A DNA stretch of 64,000 bases from Ottelia alismoides (taxonomy: Eukaryota > Streptophyta > Magnoliopsida > Alismatales > Hydrocharitaceae), in NCBI GenBank assembly GCA_037367405.1, contig JAZKJV010010539.1:248001-312000 (forward strand), given 5' to 3'. Shown here piece after piece: positions 33,724-45,377 of the stretch. The stretch's first letter is position 1. Each line of letters begins with the position of its first letter. The notes under the pieces were generated by a model. The model was not told where the DNA came from. It saw nothing but the letters and a program-made list of their open reading frames with translations, and ran no database searches. The position numbers and the translations under genes were made by a program.

Positions 33724-36700
33724 TCAAGTTGGAGCATATTTATCAGTCATGCCCAACTTGGATATAATCCATGACAAGCGTTTCTTTGGTAATGCCTTTG
33801 TAAAGGCATCTGCAAGCTGTAGATCAGTACTGATGTGTGGAGTGGTGATTCTTCCAATTTTGACTGCATCTCGTATGAAGTGACAATCAATTTCTATGTG
33901 TTTGGTTCGTTCATGAAATACAGGATTTGTAGCAATGTAGGTTGCAGATTTGTTGTCACAGTACAAGGGAATAGGTGTAGTGACGTTAATACCAAGCTCC
34001 TGAAGAAAGGCCAATAACCACGTGATCTCACATGTGGCTTGTGCCATTGCCCTATATTCTGCTTCTGCACTTGACCTGGATACGACGGTCTGCTTCTTGC
34101 TTTTCCAGATAACAGTGTTTCCTCCAACCATCATAGCATAGCCTGTAGTCGAGCGTCGATCTTCTGGAGAGCTTGCATAATCAGCGTCTGCATAGGCAAC
34201 CATGTTTGTATGTCCATTCGCTTTGTAGGAGAGTCCACGTCCTGGAGATTCCTTTAAGTATCGAAGAATTTGGAGAACATCCTGCCAGTGGCTGTAACAT
34301 GGCTGTTCCATATGTTGCTTGCTCTGTTTACTACATAGGAGATATCTGGTCTAGTTATAGTAAGGTAGAGAAGTTTACCAACGAGGCTTCTATATCGGGA
34401 GACATCCTCAAAGGCTGAATCAGATGAGGTAGTATGCTTCTTTGGATCAGCAGGAATACCAGAGGGCTTGCATCCAAGAAGTCCTGCTTCAGTAAGTATG
34501 TCCATGCAGTACTTTCTTTGTGAGAGGTGAAGTCCTTCGGTAGTGCGAAGTACTTCTATGCCTAAGAAGTAGCGAAGAGATCCAAGGTCCTTGGTAACAA
34601 ATACCTTTTGAAGGAAGGCCTTGGTTTCTGATATCCCATTATAGTCATCACCTGTGATAACCATATCATCAACGTAGGCTGCCAGTATAACGGTTCCAGT
34701 TGCTCTTTTCCTGACAAATACAGAGTAATCAGATGTCGTCCTTTGGAAACCAAGAGTGGTTATTTCTGTAGTAAGCCTGTCAAACCATGCTCTTGGACTT
34801 TGCTTGAGACCGTATATGGCCTTGCGAAGTCGACATACATACTCCCCCTCGACTTCATAGCCCGGAGGTTGTTTCATATAAACCTCCTCATCAAGATCGC
34901 CATAAAGAAAAGCATTCTTTACATCCAGCTGAAAGAGGGGCCAAGATTTGTTTGCAGCAATAGAGAGAATAGTACGGATAGACCCCATCCGTGCAACAGG
35001 AGAAAATGTCTCAAAATAGTCAACACCATAGGTTTGTGTAAAACCTTTAGCCACAAGGCGAGCTTTTAATCTATCAATTGTGCCATCCGGGGATTGTTTG
35101 GTCGTAAAGATCCATTTGCATGCTACAGGTCGAACACCTTTCGGACACTGAACAAGATCCCATGTCCCTCGTGAGATCAGTGCATTCATTTCTTCATTCA
35201 TTGCATGTTTCCAGCCAGAGTCCTGTAGAGCACAATTATGGTCTCGTGGAATGGATACAGTCATAAGAGCATCAACATACCGTCGGTCATTAATAGATAA
35301 TCCAGCTGTGGATGTGTAGTTGGATATGGGGTAAGTAGCACAGTGTCTTCTACCCTTTCGTAGAGCAATGGGAAGCTCTATAGGATCATCCGGGACATGC
35401 TTGGAGGGGACAGTCGAAGAAGGCATATTATCCTGCAAAAAAGAGACTGGTAAAGGGATGGCTGGTTGGTTTGGAGCGTTACTTTGATTATAGATGTTGG
35501 GTGGTGGAGGTAGATCCAGTGGAATATCAGTGACTGAATCTGAGAAGAAGCTAGTTTGCTCAAAGAATGTGACATCAGCAGAGATGTAATATCGATGTCC
35601 AGCAGGATCATAGCATCTGTATCCTTTCTGAGTACGTGAGTAACCTAGAAAGACACATTTGATAGCCCGTGGTGAGAGTTTGTCGGTTTTATGAAAATTA
35701 TGGACGAAGGACACACATCCAAAGATCCGTAGAGGGAGAGGAAATGGAGAATCATTGGGATAAAGAAGGGAGAAGGGAGTGGATCCATGAATAGTAGGTG
35801 ATGGTACTCTGTTTATAAGATAGACGGCTGTGAGAATGGCATCACCCCAGTAGGTTTTGGGGACCTTCATCTGAGATAGAAGAGAGCGAGCAATATTTAG
35901 GAGATGCCTCAGTTTCCTTTCTGCTATCCCGTTTTGTTGGGACGTGTAGGGACAAGTAGTTTGGTGGATGGTTCCTTCGGAGGCAAAGAAGGAGGCAAGG
36001 TCATGTTGGATGAATTCTAAGGCATTGTCCGAACGAAAAATTTGAATGGTAGAGGAGAAAACATTTTTAACATAATGAAAGAAGTTCTTTATGATACGAT
36101 TAATCTCCGAACGTTCTTTGAGCAGAAAAACCCAAGATAACCTGTTGAAATCATCTATAAAGACAGCAAAATACTTATGACCACTTAGACTTCGGACCGG
36201 ACAAGGTCCCCAAATATCACAATGAACTAATGAAAAAGGGACAGAATGACGAGGCTCAGTGTGAGCCGGAAACGAGGCTCGATGATGCTTCCCAAACTGA
36301 CATGCCTCGCACTCAAACGGCTTGAGTGAAGAAAGTTCAGGAAACATCATAGAGAGAGCTTTAGCGGATGGATGACCAAGACGAAGGTGCCATAGTAGAG
36401 GATCGATGGAGATGGAAGCCGCACCAGAGAAACCAGAATCTGTAGGTATGTTAAGATAATATAGTCCATTCTTTTCATGCCCCCCACCAAAAATTTTCTT
36501 CGTCCGGATGTCCTGAAAATAACAGCAAGATTTATCAAATATCACTTTACAATCAAGTTCACTGCATAGCTTATGAACTGATAATAGGCTTAGAGGGAAG
36601 GCAGGAGCACAGTGAACCCCTGTTAGTCGTAATGTGGATGAGAACTCCATAGTGCCGACACTAGTGATAGGCGAATAATCTCCATTGGCAACCCGAACCG

Positions 36701-37856
36701 ATTTCACGACCGAGGAAGGTCGGGAAGAGGATAGAAGGCTACCTTCTCCTGTGAGATGAGTCGAGGCTCCTGAATCAATGATCCAGGCAGGCGCAGATGT
36801 CGATGCAGTGCTGGCAGTAGTACTCGAGATTGTTGCAAGGCTGGCAGTAGATGCATTGGCAGTAGTATCAGCGGGAGTATTCTGCAGTAGTTGTCGCAGT
36901 CGGGCATATTCTGAGGCAGTAAAAGAGGGCTGACTATCACTAGTATGTTGTTCAGATGCATCATAGTAAGTATCAGAGAGGGCAGATTCATATGCACTAT
37001 TGGCATTAGGGGGCATGCCAAATTTGGCCCAACATCGTTCTGACAAGTGGTTCATACGACCACAATGAGTACAAGGAGGAAAACGATCACGTCCTTGGCC
37101 GCGTGCTGAGTCGCGGCCCCGGCCCAAAGTTCGGCCACGTCCCTGGCCAGAATCGTGTCCACGTCCTCTAGAGTGAAAAGATCTTCCTCTTGCAAAATGT
37201 GCTGACGTCTCAGCAGACGGAGGAGGATGTGGAGACTCAAGTTCTTGGAGACGACCAAAAATGGTCTCAAGACTAGGTAATGCTGCAGCAGTTAGAAATT
37301 GATCTTTGACAGGTTTATATCGAGGATGTAAACCTGATAAGAATCTGTAAACCTGCCATTCTGCCCGTTCCCCTACCTGCTTATCACAACAGGCAGGTTG
37401 AAAAATAAGAAGTTCTTCAAATAGACCTGTCAGTAGCCTGTAATATTCGATTAATGATGTGTCGCCTTGGCATGTAGACCAAATCTTAGTGTATATATCA
37501 GAATGCCTAGATTTGGTTGTTTGTTGTGAATATGTATTTTCAAGGCTCTCCCACATCGCCTTGGCAGTCTCCTTATAGAGAAGATTAGAGGCAATGGAAA
37601 TGTCAACACTGTTCGTCAACCATGTAATGACTTGACAATTATCAGCATACCAAGTATCATAATCCTTGTCAGTTGCAGCAAGCGGGATAGTGGTAAGAAC
37701 ATAGTTCTTACGTTGGCTACCAATGAAAACCTTGAAGGACCGGGACCACAGAACATAGTTCTCGGATCCCTTCAATTTTATAGTAGTGCCCTGAGCCATC
37801 ATGGAAGAGGATGGATACAGGGGCTTTGAGTCCACAGAAGTGGTGGTAGATGTCAT
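33724..37856 (-). CDS. Copia B gag-pol polyprotein, one frameshift
   Basis: Retrotransposon polyprotein. The frame 37856-34254 (1,200 aa) starts MTSTTTSVDSK. Its order is gag; zinc knuckle (CTHCGRMNHLSERC, about residue 286); protease active site (WIIDSGASTH, about 358); integrase zinc site (HLRLGHP, CEACQFGKHH) and catalytic phrases HCDIWG, FRSDNALEF and GIAERKLRH; then RT ([31 protein letters not shown]). Near 34311 the frame shifts, and RNase H continues in 34311-33724 ([46 protein letters not shown]). A one-base deletion would explain it. All catalytic residues I can check are present. Order INT-RT-RH makes it Ty1/copia. Confidence 0.93.
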
Positions 37857-38778
37857 GGTAGCCGAGTAGAAGGAGCAGTAGAGAAACTAGAAAAGAGTAG
37901 ATAATCTAGGATATCTCAATGATCATGAGAACCTATGAGAGCATCACCATGCGATAAATGAGTTGACGTCGTTCAAGGAGTACCGTGCGAGAAGGTGAAC
38001 TTGTGTCACGCCTGGAGATGGCCTGTAGATGGCGTGGAGGCAGTCTTGAGACGGCCTAGAGAGGGCCTGGAGGCAGTCTGTAGATGGCCTGGAGAGGGCG
38101 ACCTGGAGAGGGCAGCCTGTGGTTGGCCTGGAGGCGAGGACTTGGTCGATACGGCCTGGAATTGGCCTGGACGGACTGGAGGCAGTGTCTTGGCAAGGAT
38201 GGCCGGAGAACAGCCTGGAGGCGTGGGCGCGGACTGGAGGCGGGGGTGGCCTGGTGAAGAGGGTGGCCTGGACGGCCTGTAGGCGATGTCGAGGGCGCAG
38301 ACTGGAGGTGGGGATCCAGCGGTGGTGGCCTGGGCGAGGGCGGTGGATGCGAGAACCCAGCGGAGGTGGGGACTGGAAGCGAGGGCCCAGCGGAGGTGGG
38401 GACCCTGCGGTGGATGCGAGGTTGATGGCGATGACGCGGGTGGCGATGGCGCGGGTGGCGATGGAGGCGATGGCGCGGGTGGATGCGAGGATGATGGCGA
38501 TGGCGCGGGTGGCGATGGAGGCGCAGATTGGAGGCGATGGCGCGAGTGGCGGTGTGGAGTGGAGGCGATGGCGCGGATGGCGCGCGTGGAGTGGAGGCGA
38601 TGGCGCGGGTGGCGGCGTGGGGAGGAAGTTGCGGGTGAAGGGGCGGCGGCGTGCACGGTGGGGTGGGGAGGCGCGGGTGGGAGTCCCTAGGGTCTAGGGT
38701 TCCCGCATTACGAGGGAAGGGGGGGCGGCGGGGTGTGGAGGGGATTAGGTCAGAGCCTAGGATTTGGCTCTGATACCA
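37857..38778 (-). other. Copia B leader with GC-rich degenerate repeats
   Basis: The untranslated leader between gag and primer site. From about 37995 to 38690 it is strongly purine-biased on plus, built of variants of GGCCTGGAG and of GGCGATGGCGCGGGTG. Open frames occur on both strands because stops are rare, not because they encode a protein. Copia C has a comparable G-rich leader. Confidence 0.75.
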
Positions 38779-38943
38779 TGTGAAGAAAGAAGGTTTTGTT
38801 ATATTTATTCCAATGGGTTTAGGGGTCCTTATATAGGAAAAACCCTGGAAACCCTAAATAGTCCCGGAAAGGGAAAAATACAGAATTGCCCCTTATTGGG
38901 GTTACAATAAGAAACGTCTCTTAACTACTAACAATTACTAACA
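38779..38943 (-). repeat. Copia B 5' LTR
   Basis: Identical to the 3' LTR. It is preceded on plus by GGCTCTGATACCA, the tRNA-Met primer site on the minus strand. Confidence 0.95.
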
Positions 38944-39096
38944 CTGATGAAATTGGAATGACATACAGGAGGGATATATAGATGAATATACATGGCGATA
39001 TTTTTCAGAAAAGTAAAAAAATGTGGGGGTTATAGACCCCGGGTGCATGTAGAATTACATGCACTTGGATGCATACTCCCTATCCTCCACTAAAAA

Positions 39097-40154
39097 AATC
39101 ATAAAAAAATTGTATTGCCTTGGAAAAAAATAAGAAAAAAGGGTAATTGTTGTGTTCATCGTCACGTGTTCTGCATTACATAGATTGTTCATTGAAGATG
39201 TCATCACCTGTGGCATTTCGTGGGGATTGTCTTTGCTGCATTCTACATTAATTATTGATTTCTAGAGAATATTTGGAAATATCAGAATTTTCCTGAAGAC
39301 ATCAAAAATAGATCCTTTCGTGATCCTGCATTTTTTTATTTGAATAATGGACTGTTAGCATAGTGGAAATAGTATATTAGGAAATATATTTCCATTCTTT
39401 GCCTTAAGTGCGAACACCGTTAAAATTACAAAACGAGAGTCACAATAAATTATGCTTGCTTTCTTATGTGCTATACACACTGGCATCATTTTTATCACGT
39501 GTTTTCGTAGCATTTAAAAAATCGTTTAGAGTTTTTGTATTTTGTTTGAAATTACGGTGATACTTTCCCAAAAGGATGACATTAGTGGAGAAGAAGTTTT
39601 TTTTAATAGTAGGCCCAATAAATTCGGGGGTCCGAAGCTTCCTCTTTGGAATTCGAATCCGATCTTTCATGGTGTAGGCACATTGCACTACCACCAGACA
39701 ACTCCTTGAGTTCGAATGGATAAGTCAAATTTTGGCAAATGATTAATTAAAAATTTTAAAATATGACAAAAGATAAACATCGCTACATGGATCGTCGTTA
39801 ATAATATAATATCAAATATGATATTCATTACTAATTTCAAATATAAAAAAATCACTTTGCAGCTGATAATATCGTTTTGCATATTTAACAATAACTGATT
39901 TAGTGATGGAAAAAAAGTTCATTGGAAAGTTACCATTCGTAGGTTGTCATCGGAAAGATCAGCATATTCACCACTACACCATTTCTGACGATTTACGCAA
40001 CACGGACTATTCCCAATTGGGAAAATGATTCTTTTAACTATTGTAACAAACAATAATGTGCAGAAAAAAATGAAGTCATTATAACAAAGGATCATATTAG
40101 CAAGTCACTTATGAGGATTGAAGAGTAGGTTGAGATAATCTGATTGGAATAATA
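39097..40154. other. Intergenic, no gene recognised
   Basis: A/T-rich with small frames only. No domain, tRNA or clear repeat is seen. Confidence 0.5.
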
Positions 40155-40310
40155 GTTGTTTGGAATGATTATGAGGGTTGGAGAGGGTTGCAATAAAGAA
40201 TGTGATGTGATCACTATATATGATTTGTGATAAAATTCTATTCCATGAAAAAATGGGATAAACCGGATTACCCGGGTAATCCGGGGTAACCCGGTTACCA
40301 AACGAGCCTT
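40155..40310. mobile_element. MITE with GTTTGG-type ends, second copy
   Basis: It starts GTTGTTTGGAATGATT and ends ACCAAACGAGCC, like the element at 2007-2207. Near the right end is a nested palindrome of ACCCGGGTAATCCGGGGTAA. Confidence 0.4.
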
Positions 40311-41048
40311 AAAACAACTATTATGTTTGTAGTGTCGAATTGTAATAATAAAAAATTCTAGCATCTGGCAACACCATAAAGAAAAAGATATTTTAAGTGC
40401 AAATTCATTGAACATCTCATGCAACAAAATTTATATTGTTAGAATAGTGGCAACGGATACATTATTGATATACTATTTATTCAATTATCTTACTTTTGAT
40501 AACTGATTGTGTACGATGATTAGATCATTGAAAGTCAAAGGTTTTGTTACCATAATTATAAAATGCATGGATAAATTTGTTTAGCTTAACCCTTTTTTAA
40601 AAGAATATTTGTAGAAATTTATATTTAATTCAATCATTGCTTTCTTTAAATATTTATTGGCAATAACATTTTAGATAATAGTATTTATAACAAGTATAAA
40701 AATGAACTTATTTTTTAGAAGATAAGTCTTTGTTGCCACAACATTTTCCAACTAATAACAATGGAAATTATGTTATCAATACCAAGACATTTCCGCAACC
40801 ACAAGAAGTTTATTTGTAGTTAGTCCATTCGCAAGAAATATTTGCACGAAGAACCAATATACATATATAGAAGTTGCGAAAAGATGATCAACCCAAAAAA
40901 TATAATACGAAGATGCAAAACCTACAACCTCTAGAAAATTTCATGTAATTTCGTAGGAGTTCAAAAAAAATACATAAAAATTCTCCATATATTAGGTATT
41001 TGTTTTTTGAAAGGAACTAGCTATGTCGTGCAGTCTTCTAAGGGAGAT
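40311..41048. other. Intergenic, no gene recognised
   Basis: A/T-rich sequence between the MITE and the first GATCGAGCGG foldback element. Confidence 0.5.
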
Positions 41049-41268
41049 GGATCGTCTGTTGCAGTCGAAATGCAACAGATTCTACAGTAGATGTGTGCGT
41101 CGCTCGATCACGATCGAGCGGTTCGCACGATTACGATCGAGCGGTTCGCACGATTTTACCCTTGTTGTAGGCACGTACCATGCAAAATCCTATGAATCGC
41201 TTGATCAAGATCGAATGGCTCACACCATCACAGCAAAGACAACACCACAACAGAAGATCCTCTCTAAT
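41049..41268. mobile_element. GATCGAGCGG foldback element, copy 1
   Basis: The CGCTCGATC-A-CGATCGAGCGG core is followed by a second GATCGAGCGGTTCGCACGATT and, later, the inverted CTTGATCAAGATCGAATGG. The outer ends are GGATCGTCTGTTGCAG and AACAGAAGATCCTCT, inverted. Related elements are at 45378-45542 and 50320-50516, with a small derivative at 41388-41450. Confidence 0.65.
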
Positions 41269-41387
41269 CTTCTAAGAAGATCCACCACATCAAAGAGAGA
41301 CTAGGACACGAAGATCATGACAATTTGTAAATCGCACCCTTCCTTTGCAGCATCCAACATTTTTTATATGACATGTATAAATCATCG

Positions 41388-41450
41388 GATCCTCTGTTGT
41401 ACCGCTCGATTATGATTGAGCGGTTGCAGACTCTGTTGTACAGCAGAGGA
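41388..41450. mobile_element. Small derivative of the GATCGAGCGG foldback family
   Basis: About 63 bp: GGATCCTCTGTTGTA, then the hairpin CCGCTCGATT/ATGATTGAGCGG (41402-41423), then TTGTACAGCAGAGG. The whole unit folds on itself. Confidence 0.5.
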
Positions 41451-41534
41451 GCAAGTCTCATGCATCATTGCCTCATTTGGTGCTTGAGTTCAAGAGGGAA
41501 ACATCTCACCTGAATATGATGAAAAAGTGAAAAA

Positions 41535-44318
41535 TTACATCTCCTTAGAATAGATATCTACACGTTCGATATGCTGCACCTTGTGCCAATCTTCACCGTA
41601 TGGTCTTCGGAGCCTCTCCTTCAGCTGCAATGGCGCATCCACCAATGCAAATTCCTTGAGGGTGCTGATGCGTGACAAACCCTCCGGAAGTGTTTCCAGA
41701 CGCGGACATCCTGCAATATGCAACTCCCCAAGTAGAGACAGGCTTTGCTCCTCCACTTCCCATCTCTTGATATCCAAATGATCCATATGCAAGACGCCTA
41801 ATCTGGGGAACCACCCTGATCGGAAGACCATATTCTCATCGGTGAATGATATATAAGAAAGTTTCAGCATATGCAGATACTTCAAATTTCCCAGCAACTC
41901 TGTGATGCCGTGGTTGATCTTAGTATGGGCCAACTCCACTTGTGCGAGGTTTTGCGGCAATCTCTGAAGCTTCGATGATACAACCAAGAGGCTGTTTAGC
42001 TCCAAGGACTGGAGATATGTATGGCTGTCGATTGGCAAGAAGATATCGTCCAGTTCAAACATGGCGCTGTCCACGAGAGTACGGCTCGCATGGAGAATAA
42101 GCAGATGAAGCCATTGCAATTTCCCGATGGCTTTGGATAAGCTGGACATGGAGAGGTTCTGAACATCGCGTATTTCTAGCTCTCTGAGATTGGTTAAATA
42201 CGGGAAGATTTTCTCCATCCATGGATATGCACGTACAAAACGCAACGCTCTCAAGTTCTTGAAAGTGTCGTCGGGAAGAACAGCCTTTGGCATCGGAAAT
42301 CCTGTGTACAAGCCGCCGCGCAAGTACCTTAATGTCTTGATCCGCCATATCGTACTGGGAAAGAACTCAGCTCCTGTCATTCCTACATCCAGAGTTTGCA
42401 GGTGCTGTAATTTCCCCACGGATTTGGGAAGCTTCCTGATCTTGTCACCTGATAGTGCAAGATATCTTAGATTCGCCATATCTCCTATCTCATTCGGTAG
42501 ATGTTCTATATAAACGGCAAGTTCTAGCACTCTAAGTAACTTCAAATTCCGTTGGAGAGAAGACCATTTAATGTTACCAAGATCATTATTTACCGTGAGA
42601 CCTGAAATCTCCCCGCGCCGCCAATTCCATCTGTTCATAATCAAAAGGGTTCTCAATTTATTTGATTCAAGTCTTTCCAGAGGAAGATGTGTACGACCCC
42701 CCTCGAGCATGTTAGAATTAATTGAGAGGCGTCGCAATAACACCCCGGGGCTTTCGTCAGAAGGATTCTTCCAAACATCCACGAATCGAATTTTTTTAGC
42801 CTCTGAGACAGCCAAGTCAAGGAGCAAGTCATGGATACGGCAATATCTTTCTGGCTTCTCATAATCATTGGTCTTTTGAACAACTTGGATCAAGCAACGC
42901 TGGACAAGCTCTTCAAGATATCTCTCTGCAGTATCTTCAATGGACTCCCCAGCTTTCTCCTCTATAAATCCTTCTGCAATCCAGAGCCGCTGCAGGCGGT
43001 AGACAGAGGCCTCGCAGTCCTCTGGAATGGATGCAAGGTACAAGAAGCACCATCTCATACGGATAGGAAGATCAATGTAGCTCAACGCTAATATGTCCAT
43101 ACATTGTTCCCCCTTTTTCGTCTTTTCCCAATCGATCTTCTCCGATACTTCTGACCACTCTTTCGGCGTCCTTCCTTTTCTGGACAGGAGACCACCCACC
43201 ACGATTATAGCAAGAGGAAGGCCACCACACTTTCTCAGAATCTGCTCTCGAAGGCTTGCGAGCTCCCCAGTGCAGCATTGCTCTGGATTGTCTTCATTTG
43301 GGAAGGCTTTCTTGGAGAAGAGAACTCGACTCTCTTCTTCGCCAAGAGCTGACAGCTCGTACGGTGGCATCCGTGGGTTCACCGATCTTGCCACCTCCAT
43401 CTTACGTGTGGTGATGATTATCCGGCTTCCATTTTTTGGGTCCGGCAAGATGGTATCTATCATATCCCACAATTCAGATGTCCATACATCGTCCAGTACA
43501 ATCAGGTATCTCTTAAAATGCAGATTTTCATAGAGTTTTGCCATCACGGTCCCTTGGTTCATCTTCCCAACGTCCTCCGAGGGGAGCTTCATTGTATCCT
43601 GAGCGATCCTCTTTAGAAGATCAAGGATATCGTACTTCTGGGATACATCTACCCAAGCTGTGCAATCGAAGCTTGAATACGATCTAAGTAGGTTATTATA
43701 AACCTTCTTGGCGAGGGTGGTCTTACCAATGCCACCCATCCCCACGATGGACACAACCGATCTCTTGCTTCCTTCACGAACCAGCAGGTCGGTCACCGCC
43801 TTCACGTGGTCGTCCAAGCCCACCACGTCTCTGTCTTCAACATAGGGTGCCGCCGTCAGCCTCCTGAACTGATGCAGCTCATCTCTCCGGTCGACGGTGC
43901 CGGCAGCGCTGCTTGTGTCAGGGATCTTGATGTCATAGGTCGTTTTCCTCGTGGACAACTCGGCAACAGTCTCCTTCAATTGCGTGATTTGCGTACCAAA
44001 ATCATGGCGCGACTTGGTTCGAGATGTACGGAAGGAGAGGAAGGATATGCGTGTAGGATTACCAGCATGGAGATAGAAGGTGTCGACGACGTCCTCGGCG
44101 TGGAAAGCAAGCTTCCTTACGTCCTCGATCCATATGGTGAGGCGGGCATCCTGGATCTTCATGGTGGCAACGTGCTCCAGTGCAGCCTGCATCATCCGCA
44201 GCTCTCTCTGCACCCATTCCAGATCTCGTAGGGTGTTGGCGAGGAGAGCGGCTTCGCTGAGGATGAGGTCTCCGAGCTTGTTGACGACGTAGGGAAGGAT
44301 CCCGCCGGTGGGATCCAT
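41535..44318 (-). CDS. CC-NB-ARC-LRR disease resistance protein (RPP13/RPM1-like)
   Basis: Intact single-exon intracellular immune receptor of 927 aa. The N-terminal coiled coil (Rx type) carries EDVVD at residues 75-79. The NB-ARC domain follows: P-loop GMGGIGKTT 193-201, kinase-2 LIVLDDVW 272-279, RNBS-B GSRIIITTR about 297-305, GLPLA 366-370, RNBS-D CFLYLASIPED about 424-434, and IHD (the MHD position) at 495-497. About 400 residues of leucine-rich repeats follow (LRVLELAVYIEHLPNEIGDM, LRYLALSGDKIRKLP). Known CNL proteins bind ADP/ATP through NB-ARC and trigger defence on sensing an effector; the target here is unknown. The first ATG gives the canonical start MDPTGGILPYVVNKLGDLI. No frame break is seen, so it could be functional. 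Confidence 0.95.
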   Translation of the reverse strand: MDPTGGILPYVVNKLGDLILSEAALLANTLRDLEWVQRELRMMQAALEHVATMKIQDARLTIWIEDVRKLAFHAEDVVDTFYLHAGNPTRISFLSFRTSRTKSRHDFGTQITQLKETVAELSTRKTTYDIKIPDTSSAAGTVDRRDELHQFRRLTAAPYVEDRDVVGLDDHVKAVTDLLVREGSKRSVVSIVGMGGIGKTTLAKKVYNNLLRSYSSFDCTAWVDVSQKYDILDLLKRIAQDTMKLPSEDVGKMNQGTVMAKLYENLHFKRYLIVLDDVWTSELWDMIDTILPDPKNGSRIIITTRKMEVARSVNPRMPPYELSALGEEESRVLFSKKAFPNEDNPEQCCTGELASLREQILRKCGGLPLAIIVVGGLLSRKGRTPKEWSEVSEKIDWEKTKKGEQCMDILALSYIDLPIRMRWCFLYLASIPEDCEASVYRLQRLWIAEGFIEEKAGESIEDTAERYLEELVQRCLIQVVQKTNDYEKPERYCRIHDLLLDLAVSEAKKIRFVDVWKNPSDESPGVLLRRLSINSNMLEGGRTHLPLERLESNKLRTLLIMNRWNWRRGEISGLTVNNDLGNIKWSSLQRNLKLLRVLELAVYIEHLPNEIGDMANLRYLALSGDKIRKLPKSVGKLQHLQTLDVGMTGAEFFPSTIWRIKTLRYLRGGLYTGFPMPKAVLPDDTFKNLRALRFVRAYPWMEKIFPYLTNLRELEIRDVQNLSMSSLSKAIGKLQWLHLLILHASRTLVDSAMFELDDIFLPIDSHTYLQSLELNSLLVVSSKLQRLPQNLAQVELAHTKINHGITELLGNLKYLHMLKLSYISFTDENMVFRSGWFPRLGVLHMDHLDIKRWEVEEQSLSLLGELHIAGCPRLETLPEGLSRISTLKEFALVDAPLQLKERLRRPYGEDWHKVQHIERVDIYSKEM

Positions 44319-45377
44319 TGTTGGTCAGTGAGAACAACGCGCCTTGGATAGGATAGATCTGAGGATGAATGGAGTTTGACAAACGATGGCAGCCTATCAA
44401 AGAAAAAGATTAAAAAGACGCATCTTTTGGTGAATCAATTGACAGCCACTCAGAGAAAGACGTACATGAAAATCCATAGGACCATATTTCAGACAAACGT
44501 CTTCATCGACAGGACTAAATAGGTCCACAAAGTCGGCATTCAAAGGGTCGACCCAACTGCACCTATTACAAAGGAGAAGACTGTGAGCCATTTTGGCTCC
44601 AAGTGGAAGGTGATGGAGACTCCACGATGGATCTTATCATCATCCTGAGATGTTTTTGGTTCTGAATTGGGTCTCCTCTGCAGAGGCTGGAATCCTGCAA
44701 CACTTCCTCTTTTTTTTCCTTCCAAAATCCACTCCTGATATACATTTGGTCTTTTGAACCTGTCAAGTTTCGTAATAATCCGAACATCTTTAAAAGGCTA
44801 GATGCATATATGTCTCAAATGGTTACAGAGTTCTATTTATTTTGATTTAAAAATGAACCAGTTATACTTTATGGATCAATACAAACTTAGTAAGTTTATA
44901 AAATTAAATGAATGCTTTTAATCTGTTCTGTCAGATTTTTGGAGTGGAATTTGGGGGAAAAAACAGAAAAAGAAACCGTAATCTCTGACTCTGCCACAGG
45001 GAGATCAACAGATTTGAGGACCCGCTTCAGTTTTTCCAATTTATTTCCCATGGTATTTGAGTGGTTCCATGAGATCCCTCCTCCACAGAGGGTTCGTTGC
45101 ACGGTGATACGTAGAAATTAATCTAAATATTTAGTTGATGAATCATGTATTCATCTACACAAACCTACATACTGAGTTCAGTTCTTCAAGAAGTACCTCA
45201 AAATCCATTTAATTTCATGTTTATATAATTTCTATCTGCATGAATAACATACTCTGATTAACACGAAAATCGCAACCATAGAAAACCCAAAAAAACGGAA
45301 GTATGTGAATGTGTATACCTATACAGAATGACCAAGCATCACCCATTCCACTACTTGAGGATGTCGTTCTCTTCGTA
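44319..45377 (-). promoter_or_regulatory. Upstream region of the resistance gene
   Basis: Non-coding. It contains no other recognised gene. The promoter and any 5' UTR intron of the resistance gene should lie here, but no strong TATA box was identified. Confidence 0.3.

Larger units (their letters stand above)
33552..38943 (-). mobile_element. Copia B: near-intact young Ty1/copia element
   Basis: 5,392 bp on minus. The two LTRs (33552-33716 and 38779-38943) are 165 bp and identical by eye. CTGAT flanks both sides (33547-33551 and 38944-38948). The primer site TGGTATCAGAGCC (38778-38766) and polypurine tract (minus GAGGGGGAG, 33717-33725) are intact. Gag-pol fills 37856-33724 with a single frameshift. 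It sits in the loop side of a foldback element. Confidence 0.97.
33301..39087. mobile_element. Foldback (MULE-like) element with 9-bp target duplication, split by copia B
   Basis: Without copia B it is about 390 bp. The two arms, 33301-33470 and 33522-33551 plus 38949-39087, are long inverted repeats (GAGGATAG(A/G)GAGTATGCA, then GTGCATGTAATTCTACAT, TTTTTTTACTTTTCTGAAAA). CACTAAAAA flanks both ends exactly (33292-33300 and 39088-39096). Long terminal inverted repeats and 9-bp target sites fit Mutator-like MITEs. No coding is present. Confidence 0.85.

Noticed and set aside
38006..38697. Long open frames on both strands (about 130-216 aa)
   Set aside because: They arise from stop-poor GC-rich degenerate repeats in the copia B leader. 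No domain is seen and they overlap in several frames at once.
44059..44400. Second gene overlapping the start of the resistance gene
   Set aside because: It is a frame-shifted shadow of the coiled-coil coding part without any conserved phrase.
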